Below, piece after piece: positions 25,102 through 33,446 of a stretch of DNA of 64,000 bases. The stretch's first letter is position 1; each line of letters begins with the position of its first letter. Position numbers and translations under genes: made by a program. The stretch is from positions 124,001-188,000 of the forward strand of contig CAYPAV010000001.1 of assembly GCA_964408805.1 (NCBI GenBank), given 5' to 3'. Below the pieces are notes generated by a model. That model worked only from the letters and a program-made list of their open reading frames with translations, was not told the origin of the DNA and searched no databases. The stretch comes from CAYPAV01 sp964408805 (GTDB taxonomy: Bacteria > Pseudomonadota > Alphaproteobacteria > UBA8366).

Positions 25102-26634
25102 ATGCCCCACGACGTCGGATTCGACCACTTCCATATCACGCCCGAGGACAAGGCGTGGATGACCGACGTCATCTGGTCGCAGGAGAATGTCGAGCTCACC
25201 ACCGTCGGCGTCGATGTCGGCTCCTCGACCTCGCATTTGATGTTCGCGAAAATTCAATTGCAGCGCCTTTCGGAAGGGCTCTCGAGCCGCTTCGTGGTGG
25301 TGAACCGGGAGATTCTTTGGCGCTCGCCGATCCTGCTGACGCCTTACCGCGCCGACAATTCCATCGATGCCGACGCCTTGAAGATCTTCTTCGACGGCGC
25401 CTTCGAGAGCGCCGGGATGAGGCCCGACGTCGTGGACACGGGTGCGGTGATCCTGACCGGCGAGGCGTTGAAGCGCGTCAATGCGCGGGCGATCGCCGAT
25501 CTTTTCGCCGAGGAAAGCGGAAAGTTCGTCTGCGCCTCGGCGGGTCACCATCTTGAGGCCCTGATGGCGGCGCACGGCTCCGGCGCGGTGGTTCTCTCGC
25601 GCCAGGCGGAAAATACGGTGTTGAACATCGATGTCGGCGGCGGAACGGTGAAGCTCGGATTGATGCAAGAGGGTCGCCTGCTCGCCACTTCCGCCTTTGC
25701 CGTCGGCGGCCGGCTCGTCGCACTCGACGAGGCCGGCCGGATGGTCCGGATCGAGGAGCCGGCGAAGACGATTGGCAGAGATATCGGCCTCACCTTGACG
25801 CTTGGCGAGCCGCTCGATGAGACAGACCGAAAGGCGCTCGTGAAGCGGATGGTGGAGGTAATCCTGACTTTCGCGAACCGGGCGCCAAAAGACGATCTCT
25901 GCCGCAAGCTGGCGTTGACCGAACCCCTCCCCGAGACGCCCGAGATAGAGGCCGTGACCTTCTCGGGCGGCGTTTCGGAATACATCCACCAGCGCGAAAC
26001 CGACGACCACGGCGATTTGGGCCGAGCGCTGGCACATGAGATCCGCCACCAGATCGGCCACAAGCGCCTCCCCTATCCGATCTACGATCTGGAGCAGGGT
26101 ATTCGCGCCACCGTGGTCGGCGCCTCGCAGTTCTCGGTCCAGGTCAGCGGCAACACGATCTTCATCTCGGAACCCGAGAGCCTGCCGATCCGCAACGTTC
26201 CCGTCGCCCATCTCGACCTCGACCTCTCGGGCGATTTCACGTCGGACGCGGTCCGGGGTGCCATTGCGGCGGCGCTCGAACGTCTCGACTTCGAGGAAGG
26301 CGGGGGAGCGATCGCGGTGGCCTTCGCATGGGCAGGCGATCCACTCCATGCCCGACTCTTCGCGCTCGCCAAGGGCATTCACGACGCTTTTCCGGAAACC
26401 GTCCGCGCGGCCGAGCATCCGCTGGTCGTGGTGATGGACGGTGATGCCGGCCGCACCCTCGGCAATATCCTGGTCCGGGAACTCGACGTGCCGGGCGAGG
26501 TGATCTCGGTCGACAACGTCCAGCTCCGCGAATTCGATTATGTCGATATCGGCGCGATGATCCCCGAGACCCGGGTCGTCCCCTTGATCATCAAATCCCT
26601 GCTCTTCGCGGGACCGGGCGGCGCGTCGGCTTAG
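25102..26634 (+). CDS. EutA-like reactivating factor (ASKHA ATPase)
   Basis: A 510-residue protein matching EutA, the ATPase that reactivates B12-inactivated ethanolamine ammonia-lyase. It has phosphate-1 VGVDVGSSTSHLMF, phosphate-2 LNIDVGGGTVKLGLM and adenosine motif VTFSGGVSEYI of the actin/Hsp70 fold, plus EutA-typical FCASAGHHLEALMAAHGSG-like and DLEQGIRATVVGASQFSVQVSG strings. No eutB, eutC or cobalamin enzyme is in the window, so the client is unknown. It starts 4 bases after the cupin stop and converges on, and overlaps by 4 bases, the second molybdopterin subunit gene. Confidence 0.85.
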   Translation: MPHDVGFDHFHITPEDKAWMTDVIWSQENVELTTVGVDVGSSTSHLMFAKIQLQRLSEGLSSRFVVVNREILWRSPILLTPYRADNSIDADALKIFFDGAFESAGMRPDVVDTGAVILTGEALKRVNARAIADLFAEESGKFVCASAGHHLEALMAAHGSGAVVLSRQAENTVLNIDVGGGTVKLGLMQEGRLLATSAFAVGGRLVALDEAGRMVRIEEPAKTIGRDIGLTLTLGEPLDETDRKALVKRMVEVILTFANRAPKDDLCRKLALTEPLPETPEIEAVTFSGGVSEYIHQRETDDHGDLGRALAHEIRHQIGHKRLPYPIYDLEQGIRATVVGASQFSVQVSGNTIFISEPESLPIRNVPVAHLDLDLSGDFTSDAVRGAIAAALERLDFEEGGGAIAVAFAWAGDPLHARLFALAKGIHDAFPETVRAAEHPLVVVMDGDAGRTLGNILVRELDVPGEVISVDNVQLREFDYVDIGAMIPETRVVPLIIKSLLFAGPGGASA

Positions 26635-28892
26635 GTCTCCAACCCGTCTAGTATCGCTTTCAACCGCACCGGCGTGATCGGCAGGCGGTCGATGGCGCCC
26701 TTGCCCTGGATCGCGTCGTCGACGGCCGAGGCGATGGCGGCGCCGAGTCCGGTCAGGCCGCCCTCGCCGGCGCCCTTGACGCCGAGCGGGTTGAGCGGGC
26801 TCGGCGCGTCTTCCCGAAGCAGCAGCTCGATCGGCGGCACTTCGCCCGCCGTCGCCATCCGATAGTCGGCGAAGGTCGCGGCGAGCGGCTGGCCCGCCTC
26901 GTCATAGACGAATTCCTCAAGCAGGGCGCCGCCGATCCCCTGGGCCGCCCCGCCCGCGAATTGTCCCCGGATCAGCATCGGATTGACCGCCTTGCCGATA
27001 TCGTAGGCGATCACGAGGCGCTCCAACGTCACTCCTCCGGTCTCGCGATCGACACGCGCCACGACAAGGTGAATGCCATAGGGGTAGACCATATGCCGCG
27101 ATTCGTGGCTGCCCTCGGCTTCCAAGGCGCCCTTCTCTTGAGCCAATTCAGTCAAGGTAATCGACGGGCCCTCGGCCTCCGCGGTGCCGACCCATCCGTC
27201 GCGCAGGATCAACTCCGCGGCCGGGCGCTGCAGCACGCCGGCGGCGGCATCGCGCAGTGTCTCGGCGAATTCGTGACCCGCGTTGAAGACCGCCGATCCC
27301 GACATGGTGGTGGCCCGGGATGCGCTGGCGCCGAGGCCGTGGGGGATCCGGTCGGTCTGGCCGTGGGTCACGCGGAAGTTTTCGAAGGGCACGCCGGAGG
27401 CCTCGGCGGCGATCTGCGCCATCACCGTCTCGAATCCCTGGCCGACCGAGGCCGCCCCGGTGACGATCTCGACGCCGCCGTCCGGCTCCAGGATGAAACG
27501 CGCGGTCTCGACCGGCCCGAGGCCGCTCTTCTCGACAAAATACGCCAAGCCCAGACCGACACACTCTCCGGCCGCGCGGCGGCTCGCGACGTCTTGCTTC
27601 AGCGCGTCATGGTCCACTTCCGCGAGAAGCCGGTCGAGCAAGTTCTCGAAGCGGGCTGAATCGTAGGTGACGTGTGTCGTCAGCGCGGTCAGCTTGCGAT
27701 CGAAGGGCAGCGCCGATTCGGGGATCAGATTGACCCGCCGGACCGCGATCGGATCGAGATCGAGCTCTCTGGCGATCGCATCGATCAGGCGCTCGCGGAC
27801 GAAAGAGCCCTCATAGCGACCGGGTGCCCGGTAGGTCCCGCAGGGCGTCTTGTTGGTGAGCCGGATATGCCCGACACAGCGATAGGCCGGGACGACATAG
27901 GGCCCCGGCAACATCGCCGAAGTCAGATCGGTCACGGCACCCCCATGGGAGCGCACATAGCCCCCCTGATCGAGCCAGAACTCGGCATCGAGGCCCAGAA
28001 TATAGCCTCGTCCGTCAATGGCGGCGCGAATGGCATGGGTTTGCTGGCGGGAGTGGTTGGTCGCCATCAGGTTCTCGCGCCGGTCCTCGATCCATTTGAC
28101 CGGGCGCCCCAGACGCTTTGCCGCAACCAGCACCAGCAGGTCCTCGGGATAGATCTCGCCCCTGGCCCCGAAGCCGCCGCCGACATGACCTTCATGGAGG
28201 TGCAGGCGCTCCGCCGGATGATCCAGGATTTCCGATAGGAGCAGCCGGTTCCGATGGGGAATCTTGGCGGCGCCATAAAGGCGGAGGGTATCGCTCTCCG
28301 TCTCGTGAACCCCGATCAACCCACGCGGCTCCATCGGCACCGCCCCATGGCGCCCCGCCTCGAGGTCGAGCGAGACGACGCGCTCGGCGGCGGCGAAGGC
28401 GGCCTTGAGGTCGCCATAGCCCTTTTCGATCACCCCCGCCTCGGCCGGAACGCCCGGCGTGAATTCGGCGTCGGGATCGGTTGCTGACAGGCAAGGCGTT
28501 AGTTCCTCGATTTCGGCGACCAGGCAAGCGGCGGCATCCTCCGCCAGGTACGGGTCTTCGGCGAAGACGACGGCGAGGGGATCGCCGACATATCGAACAT
28601 AGCCGCGCGCCAGGGCGTATTGATGGAACCGCTCCATCCCTTCCAGGTGAATCTGGCGGAAAGGAATGGGATTGACGTTCGCGACATCGTCCGCCGTCCA
28701 AATCGCGACCACGCCGGGGAGCGCCGCCGCCGCGCGGGTGTCGACGCCAACGATCCGGCCATAGGCCACGGGCGAACGAACGACGCGCATATGGAGCTGG
28801 TTCGGAAAGGCGATATCGTCGATGAAGCGGGTCTGTCCGCGAAGCAGCGGGCCATCCTCGATCCGGCGCCGCGATTGACCAATCTCGTTCAT
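26631..28892 (-). CDS. Xanthine dehydrogenase-family molybdopterin-binding (large) subunit
   Basis: A 753-residue paralogue of the 21538 gene, with MNEIGQSRRRIEDGPLLRGQ at the N-terminus, HEGHVGGGFGARGEIYPED in the cofactor domain, the substrate-loop string CGTYRAPGRYEGSFVRERL and the catalytic Glu in GVKGAGEGG (E710). The loop is not AYRCSFR, so it is not form I CO dehydrogenase. It follows a secreted SUMF1-like gene by 12 bases on the same strand. Again no small or medium subunit is adjacent. The two paralogues differ enough that they probably serve different substrates. Confidence 0.9.
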   Translation of the reverse strand: MNEIGQSRRRIEDGPLLRGQTRFIDDIAFPNQLHMRVVRSPVAYGRIVGVDTRAAAALPGVVAIWTADDVANVNPIPFRQIHLEGMERFHQYALARGYVRYVGDPLAVVFAEDPYLAEDAAACLVAEIEELTPCLSATDPDAEFTPGVPAEAGVIEKGYGDLKAAFAAAERVVSLDLEAGRHGAVPMEPRGLIGVHETESDTLRLYGAAKIPHRNRLLLSEILDHPAERLHLHEGHVGGGFGARGEIYPEDLLVLVAAKRLGRPVKWIEDRRENLMATNHSRQQTHAIRAAIDGRGYILGLDAEFWLDQGGYVRSHGGAVTDLTSAMLPGPYVVPAYRCVGHIRLTNKTPCGTYRAPGRYEGSFVRERLIDAIARELDLDPIAVRRVNLIPESALPFDRKLTALTTHVTYDSARFENLLDRLLAEVDHDALKQDVASRRAAGECVGLGLAYFVEKSGLGPVETARFILEPDGGVEIVTGAASVGQGFETVMAQIAAEASGVPFENFRVTHGQTDRIPHGLGASASRATTMSGSAVFNAGHEFAETLRDAAAGVLQRPAAELILRDGWVGTAEAEGPSITLTELAQEKGALEAEGSHESRHMVYPYGIHLVVARVDRETGGVTLERLVIAYDIGKAVNPMLIRGQFAGGAAQGIGGALLEEFVYDEAGQPLAATFADYRMATAGEVPPIELLLREDAPSPLNPLGVKGAGEGGLTGLGAAIASAVDDAIQGKGAIDRLPITPVRLKAILDGLET

Positions 28893-28904
28893 CGACGGTC
28901 CGGG

Positions 28905-29846
28905 CTAGGGTTCGAGCGACCGCGCGACGCGAAAGCCGTTGCGATAGACCCGGGCGTCGAGGTTGAACTTGCTGCGATTGCCGGAGCGGACATAGCGCGG
29001 CGTGCTGATCCAGGAGCCGCCGCGGAGAATCCGCTGGCTGCATCGGCCGCTGCCGATCCAGGCACTGCCGTTTGAAGGCGCCCCCTCATAGGTCTTATGC
29101 CAGCAATCCTCCTGCCACTCCCAGACATTACCCGCCGTGTCGTGGACACCGAAGGCATTGGCCCGGTAGCTCCCCACGGGGGCGGTCCGCTCGCGGCCGT
29201 CCGCGCAATCATGGGGCGTCATATTGGGAAATTCCTTGGTCCGGGCGCCGATGCGATCATAGGCATTGGCGAAGCGGCAGGCCCCGGCCGCGTCGTCGCC
29301 CCAGAACCGGGCCGTCGCCGTGCCGGCGCGCGCGGTATATTCCCACTCCGCCTCGCTGGGGAGGCGATAGGGCTTGCCGGTCTCGGTCGCGAGCCAGGCC
29401 GCATAGGCCTTGGCGTCCTCCCAACTGATGCAGGCGGCGGGGTGGCGGTCGGTCTGCGGATAGCCGGGATCGCGCCAGCTCTTGGTCGGATCAACGACGA
29501 ATTTGCTCCCCGTGTAGAACTTGCAACCGGCGCCGCCGGTACGGTTGGTGGCGGCGACGAAGCGGGCATATTCGCCCCGTGTCACCTCGAACTTGCCGAT
29601 CGCGAACGGCCGCGAGAATGAGACCTCGTGGATCGGCCGCTCCCGCGCACCGCGCTTGGCGGTGATCCCTTCCCGTTCGGTCAGCGTCTCGCTGGAGCCC
29701 ATCCGGAAGCTGCCCGCCGGAATGACGATCATCTCAGGACAAGCCGCGCAATCCCGGAAGACATGGCCCGGAGTCGACTTATCGCCCGCCCTCGCCGTTA
29801 CGGACACCGACAGAATCAACAAACCGGCAAATAAAACTCGTCGCAC
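28905..29846 (-). CDS. Secreted SUMF1/formylglycine-generating-enzyme-like protein without the catalytic cysteine pair
   Basis: A 313-residue protein with a GTG start and signal peptide (RRVLFAGLLILSVSVTARAG), then a FGE-sulfatase domain: MIVIPAGSFRMGSSE, SWEDAKAYAAWLATETGKPY, RLPSEAEWEYTARAG, GVHDTAGNVWEWQEDCW and RILRGGSWIS...NGFRVARSLEP. True formylglycine-generating enzymes carry two active-site Cys between GGSW and the final GFR; here the segment reads YVRSGNRSKFN and lacks them, so sulfatase activation is unlikely. The CAAC pair (about residues 34-37) just before the domain is typical of secreted relatives. It is immediately upstream of the molybdopterin subunit gene. Confidence 0.87.
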   Translation of the reverse strand: MRRVLFAGLLILSVSVTARAGDKSTPGHVFRDCAACPEMIVIPAGSFRMGSSETLTEREGITAKRGARERPIHEVSFSRPFAIGKFEVTRGEYARFVAATNRTGGAGCKFYTGSKFVVDPTKSWRDPGYPQTDRHPAACISWEDAKAYAAWLATETGKPYRLPSEAEWEYTARAGTATARFWGDDAAGACRFANAYDRIGARTKEFPNMTPHDCADGRERTAPVGSYRANAFGVHDTAGNVWEWQEDCWHKTYEGAPSNGSAWIGSGRCSQRILRGGSWISTPRYVRSGNRSKFNLDARVYRNGFRVARSLEP

Positions 29847-29979
29847 GCCGATCCCCTAACTCGATTTCAGACGTATCGATCTAACCATGTTATCGCGTGC
29901 GACCCATATTGGTAGGCTGGTTTTGGCGGCGGGTTAAGGCCAACATGATTTTTGAGTCCGATTGACGAGGCCCGCGAAG

Positions 29980-31290
29980 ATGAGCGAGACAAGCGCCGCC
30001 GACCTTGCGAAAAACGTAGAAGGCCGAATGCCTTTCGCGGCCGATCTTTTCGAGGCCATTCGCGCGGAAACGGCGGATTTCGAAGGAGTCACCCGGCCGG
30101 CCTGGAGTGCCGCCGACCAGGCGGCGGCCGCGCGCCTGGCGGCGGCGGCCCGGGAGATCGGCCTCGAGACCCGGTTCGATGCGGCGGGAAACCTGCTTTG
30201 CACCTTGCCGGGGAGGGATCGCCAAATCCCCGGCATTCTAACGGGCTCGCATCTCGACTCAGTGCCGGTCGGCGGAAACTATGACGGCCTGGCGGGCGCA
30301 ATGGCCGGGCTCGTCGCCCTGGCCGCCATTCGCGACGCCGGACAGGTGCCGGCTTGCGATCTGACCATGATCGGAACGCGGGCCGAGGAAAGCGTTTGGT
30401 TCGGTGTCGCCTATCTCGGCAGCCGTCTCGCGGTGGGGGCGCTTCCCGCGGATGAATTGGACCGGTTGGTGCGAAGCGACACCGGCCGCACATTGGCAGC
30501 CCATATGGACGAACTCGGCTTCGATGTCGCGGCTCTCAAAAGCACCGCCGCACCCGCGATCACGCCCGCCAACACCCGCGCCTTCCTGGAGCTGCACATC
30601 GAGCAAGGGCCGATCTTGGTCGGCGAAGCTGTGCCGGTCGCCGTCCCAACCGTGATCCGCGGCAATCTCCGCTATCCCTATGCCCGCTGCCGAGGCCGCT
30701 ACGATCACTCCGCGGCGACACCGCGCGCCTATCGCGAAGATGCCTTGCTGGCGACGGTCGAATTGGTGCAAGCGCTCGAGACTTATTGGATCGAACAGGA
30801 TGCCGCCAGCGTGCCGGATACGGTCTTTACCGTCGGCAAGCTGTTCACCGAGGCCGACCAGCACGCCATGACCAAGGTGGCAGGACGGACCGATTTCACG
30901 CTTAATTTTGGCGGCACGACCAAGGCGTTTCTCGAGGATTGCCGAATTCGAACGGAGACCCTCGCCCGCGAGATCGGGGCGGCGCGGCGGGTGAGCTTCG
31001 AACTCGGCGAGAATGTCGGCTCGGACCCGACCCCGCTCGATCCCGCCCTTCGCGGCCTGTTGGAGAAGAGCGCGGACGAATTGGATATCCCCCGTGCCAC
31101 CTTCGCGACCGTCGGTCACGACGCGTCGATCTTCGCGCGGGCCGGCATCCCCTCGGCGATGGTCTTGGTCCGCAACGAGGCGGGCAGCCATAATCCGGCG
31201 GAGACGATGGATCTCGCGGATTTCGCCGCCGGCACCAAGGTCCTCGCGACCACGATGGCCACGCTCGCGGAGGGCAGCGGTCTCCAATAG
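29980..31290 (+). CDS. Zn-dependent amidohydrolase, allantoate/N-carbamoyl-amino-acid hydrolase family (M20)
   Basis: A 436-residue M20-family hydrolase. Metal-binding motifs: TGSHLDSVPVGGNYDGLAG (His and bridging Asp), the Glu pair in GTRAEESVWF, LELHIEQGPIL, and the final SHNPAE histidine. This pattern belongs to the HyuC/AllC/beta-ureidopropionase group rather than DapE or ArgE, so it probably cleaves an N-carbamoyl or ureido group to release ammonia/CO2 or an amino acid. ATG 29980 has GACGAGG upstream. It is divergent from the SUMF1-like gene. No allantoin or hydantoin genes are adjacent. Confidence 0.88.
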   Translation: MSETSAADLAKNVEGRMPFAADLFEAIRAETADFEGVTRPAWSAADQAAAARLAAAAREIGLETRFDAAGNLLCTLPGRDRQIPGILTGSHLDSVPVGGNYDGLAGAMAGLVALAAIRDAGQVPACDLTMIGTRAEESVWFGVAYLGSRLAVGALPADELDRLVRSDTGRTLAAHMDELGFDVAALKSTAAPAITPANTRAFLELHIEQGPILVGEAVPVAVPTVIRGNLRYPYARCRGRYDHSAATPRAYREDALLATVELVQALETYWIEQDAASVPDTVFTVGKLFTEADQHAMTKVAGRTDFTLNFGGTTKAFLEDCRIRTETLAREIGAARRVSFELGENVGSDPTPLDPALRGLLEKSADELDIPRATFATVGHDASIFARAGIPSAMVLVRNEAGSHNPAETMDLADFAAGTKVLATTMATLAEGSGLQ

Positions 31291-31325
31291 CCGAGACGAA
31301 ATACAACTAAATTCCGGAAGAAATT

Positions 31326-31402
31326 TGGCGCGCCCGGGAAGACTCGAACTCCCAACCTCCTGATCCGTAGTCAGACGCTCTATCCAATTGAGCTACGGGC
31401 GC
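31326..31402 (-). tRNA. tRNA-Arg (anticodon ACG)
   Basis: On the minus strand, GCGCCCGTAGCTCAATTGG... folds as a full cloverleaf: acceptor GCGCCCG/CGGGCGC, D-arm AGCTC..GAGC, anticodon loop CTACGGA giving ACG, and T-arm GGGAGTTCGAGTCTTCCC. The 3' CCA is encoded (TGG at 31326-31328). The A34 wobble base would be edited to inosine by TadA. Confidence 0.97.
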
Positions 31403-31415
31403 GCGGCGGGTCGGG

Positions 31416-31444
31416 ACACTACTTAAGGCCGGCGCGGATGACAA
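31416..31444 (-). promoter_or_regulatory. Candidate promoter of tRNA-Arg
   Basis: Read on the minus strand, TTGTCA (complement of 31439-31444) and TAGTGT (complement of 31416-31421) are 17 bases apart, placing transcription start about 6 bases before the tRNA 5' end at 31402. Confidence 0.5.
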
Positions 31445-31447
31445 GCA

Positions 31448-31624
31448 TCATCGCCCAAGCGCCCGGAATCCCTTGTACGGCTTGTCTCCCATGGCCGCCT
31501 CGCCTAGTATGCCGCGCGCCTGGGAGGGGGTTTCATCGAGGTCGCGGTGGTAGCCGAATCCGATGTCATTCACCGGTTTGGCGTAGTTTTCGTTGACAAG
31601 ATTTGAAATTCGGCGTGTATTCAC
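31448..31624 (-). CDS. Possible 58-residue hypothetical protein
   Basis: A GTG-initiated frame reading VNTRRISNLVNENYAKPVND then IGFGYHRDLDETPSQARGIL and ending KGFRALGR. No domain is recognised. Support comes from strongly GC-biased third positions across its last ~45 codons, as in genuine genes here. Against it: no Shine-Dalgarno, and the first codons overlap the candidate promoter of the plus-strand lipoprotein gene, so the true start may lie further in. It ends just before the tRNA-Arg promoter. The 385-base gap between 31290 and 31676 otherwise holds only that tRNA and promoter elements. Confidence 0.45.
   Translation of the reverse strand: MNTRRISNLVNENYAKPVNDIGFGYHRDLDETPSQARGILGEAAMGDKPYKGFRALGR
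31593..31621 (+). promoter_or_regulatory. Candidate sigma-70 promoter of the lipoprotein gene
   Basis: A perfect -35 TTGACA (31593-31598) and TGTATT (31616-31621) with 17-base spacing, in an AT-rich stretch ~55 bases upstream of the ATG at 31676. Confidence 0.5.
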
Positions 31625-31675
31625 AATAGTATAGGTCCGAATTATAATAATGGTCCTGCAGGGTGGCAGCCGATT

Positions 31676-32845
31676 ATGAGTGCAGTTAACAAGTTCGTCT
31701 TGCCGATTGTGTGCGGTCTTCTGGCCGCGGGCTGCGCGGAAATGTGGCCGTCGCTCGATTCGGACGACCCCGCAGCGCCGCGCGAACGGATCAGCATTCC
31801 GCCTGCGAGCGTGGAAAAAGTTCAAGCCGGCAAGGTCCGCAAGGCCCGGCCCTCACCGCTTCGCCAGGCCACCGCGCGCGCCGCCGTGCCGCGCGAAACC
31901 GTGGCCGCCAAATCCACGAGCGGGGCCACCGGAACCTTCGTCGGCAAGAAGGTCGCGGCGATGCGCGGCGATCTCGGCAAGCTCCGGAAACGCATCGACG
32001 GCCTGAACGGCAAACTGCGGTCGATGCGGGCCGACACCGCGTCCGCCTCGCAGCGCTATCACGCCCTCGTGGCACAGATGAACGCCAAGCTGCAGACCGG
32101 TACCACCCCCGGCAATCCGACCCTCCTGAACCAGCTCAAGGAAGGGCAGCGCCAGATCGAGGTGATCGCCGAGAGTATCGCGAAGATGAATTCGCTCTCG
32201 AACGACGTCGACTCCGAGGCGGGAACCGCGGGTTGGCTGCTCGACAGCGTTCGCGCCACCTACACGCTAAGCGGCGCGGTCGATCTCGATCACACGAGGT
32301 TGCGCGCCCTTGAGGACGATGTCAGCCAAGGGGTTGTGCTGATCGACCGCCTGCTGAACGAACTCAGCTCCGATGTCAGCCGCCAGACCACTTATGTGAA
32401 CAACGAACGCCACAACCTTCAACTCATGTCGCTGGCGATCAAGAACGGCGAACTCTACGGGGCGAGCCTGACGAACCGGTCCTTCACCCAACAGCAGGCC
32501 CGGGTCGCGGCAAAGGTTCAATCCGAGGCCGGCGTCCGTCCCAACGAGCGGCCGCTGGTGGTTATTCGCTTCGACCGGCCGGACGTCCCCTTCCAGCGGG
32601 CTCTCTATACGGCGGTAAGCCGTGCCCTCGACCGCAAACCCGACGCCACGTTCGAGTTGGTCGCGGTCAGCCCGCAAGGCGGCTCGCCGGCGCGCACCGC
32701 CCTCAACAAGACGGCGGCGAAACGCAACGCGCAAAACGTGCTCCGCTCGCTCTCCGATATGGGCCTGCCGGGCCACAAGGTCAGCTTGTCGGCGGTCACC
32801 AGCAAGGAAACCGACAACAACGAAGTGCGGCTTTTCGTGCGTTAG
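31676..32845 (+). CDS. Hypothetical lipoprotein with coiled-coil region
   Basis: A 389-residue protein with a lipoprotein signal (lipobox LAAGC, Cys20), so it is probably anchored in the inner or outer membrane facing the periplasm. After a proline/alanine/basic linker, residues ~85-260 look helical and coiled-coil (KKVAAMRGDLGKLRKRIDGL; EGQRQIEVIAESIAKMNSL). The C-terminal ~110 residues start RPLVVIRFDRPDVPFQRALY and end VSLSAVTSKETDNNEVRLFV, which recalls the periplasmic domain of type IVb pilus/OmpA-like proteins in Rhodospirillales, but I cannot name a family. Has its own promoter and terminator, so it is likely monocistronic. Confidence 0.8.
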   Translation: MSAVNKFVLPIVCGLLAAGCAEMWPSLDSDDPAAPRERISIPPASVEKVQAGKVRKARPSPLRQATARAAVPRETVAAKSTSGATGTFVGKKVAAMRGDLGKLRKRIDGLNGKLRSMRADTASASQRYHALVAQMNAKLQTGTTPGNPTLLNQLKEGQRQIEVIAESIAKMNSLSNDVDSEAGTAGWLLDSVRATYTLSGAVDLDHTRLRALEDDVSQGVVLIDRLLNELSSDVSRQTTYVNNERHNLQLMSLAIKNGELYGASLTNRSFTQQQARVAAKVQSEAGVRPNERPLVVIRFDRPDVPFQRALYTAVSRALDRKPDATFELVAVSPQGGSPARTALNKTAAKRNAQNVLRSLSDMGLPGHKVSLSAVTSKETDNNEVRLFVR

Positions 32846-32876
32846 CGGGGATCGCCGACATTTCGGATTGATACAG

Positions 32877-32904
32877 CCGGCGCCGAGGGGCGCCGGTTTC
32901 GTTT
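32877..32904 (+). terminator. Intrinsic terminator after the lipoprotein gene
   Basis: CCGGCGCC (32877-32884) and GGCGCCGG (32889-32896) form an 8-bp perfect stem with GAGG loop, followed by TTTCGTTT. Confidence 0.75.
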
Positions 32905-32965
32905 GCGGTGCCCGGCGGGCCGGGCGAGAATTCGCGCGAATTCTTGGACGGATTAGGAGCGAACC

Positions 32966-33439
32966 ATGGCCGCCGAGGGCAAGGAATTTCCGGTCTCCTG
33001 GGACGAGTTGCACCGCCACGCCCGTGCCCTTGCCTGGCGGTTGCTGTCGCTCGGGCCATTCTCGGGAATTGTCGCGGTGACGAGGGGCGGCCTCGTACCC
33101 GCGTCCATCGTGGCCCGGGAACTCGATCTTCGTCTACTGGACACGGTGTGCATCGCCTCCTATGACCACAAGACCCAAGGCCAAGCGGAAATCCTGAAGC
33201 CGGCCGATGTCGGCGACGGCACGGGCTGGCTTATTATCGACGATCTCGTCGATACGGGAAAAACGGCAAAGATCGTCCGCGATCGGATGCCGAAGGCACA
33301 TTTCGCGACGATCTACGCAAAGCCGGCCGGACGGCCGCTGGTCGATACCTTCATCACGGAGGTCAGCCAGGATACCTGGATCCTGTTCCCCTGGGACGTC
33401 AGCCTGGTTTATACGCCGCCGATCCGCGAAGGCCGTTAG
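32966..33439 (+). CDS. gpt: Xanthine-guanine phosphoribosyltransferase
   Basis: A 157-residue purine-salvage enzyme transferring phosphoribose from PRPP to xanthine, guanine or hypoxanthine. The N-terminal EFPVSWDELHRHARALAWRL and IVAVTRGGLVPASIVARELD are typical of Gpt; the PRPP loop is WLIIDDLVDTGKTA; the C-terminal VSQDTWILFPWD is the Gpt-specific end. AGGAG lies 6 bases upstream of the ATG. It converges with panC, whose stop is only 7 bases away, leaving no room for a separate terminator. Confidence 0.94.
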   Translation: MAAEGKEFPVSWDELHRHARALAWRLLSLGPFSGIVAVTRGGLVPASIVARELDLRLLDTVCIASYDHKTQGQAEILKPADVGDGTGWLIIDDLVDTGKTAKIVRDRMPKAHFATIYAKPAGRPLVDTFITEVSQDTWILFPWDVSLVYTPPIREGR

Positions 33440-33446
33440 GCCCTAA

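Noticed and set aside
25102..26634. Ethanolamine utilisation operon
   Set aside because: Only the EutA-like gene is present; no EutB, EutC, microcompartment or transporter genes were found in the window.
28905..29846. Functional formylglycine-generating enzyme
   Set aside because: The C-terminal cysteine pair is missing and no sulfatase gene is nearby.
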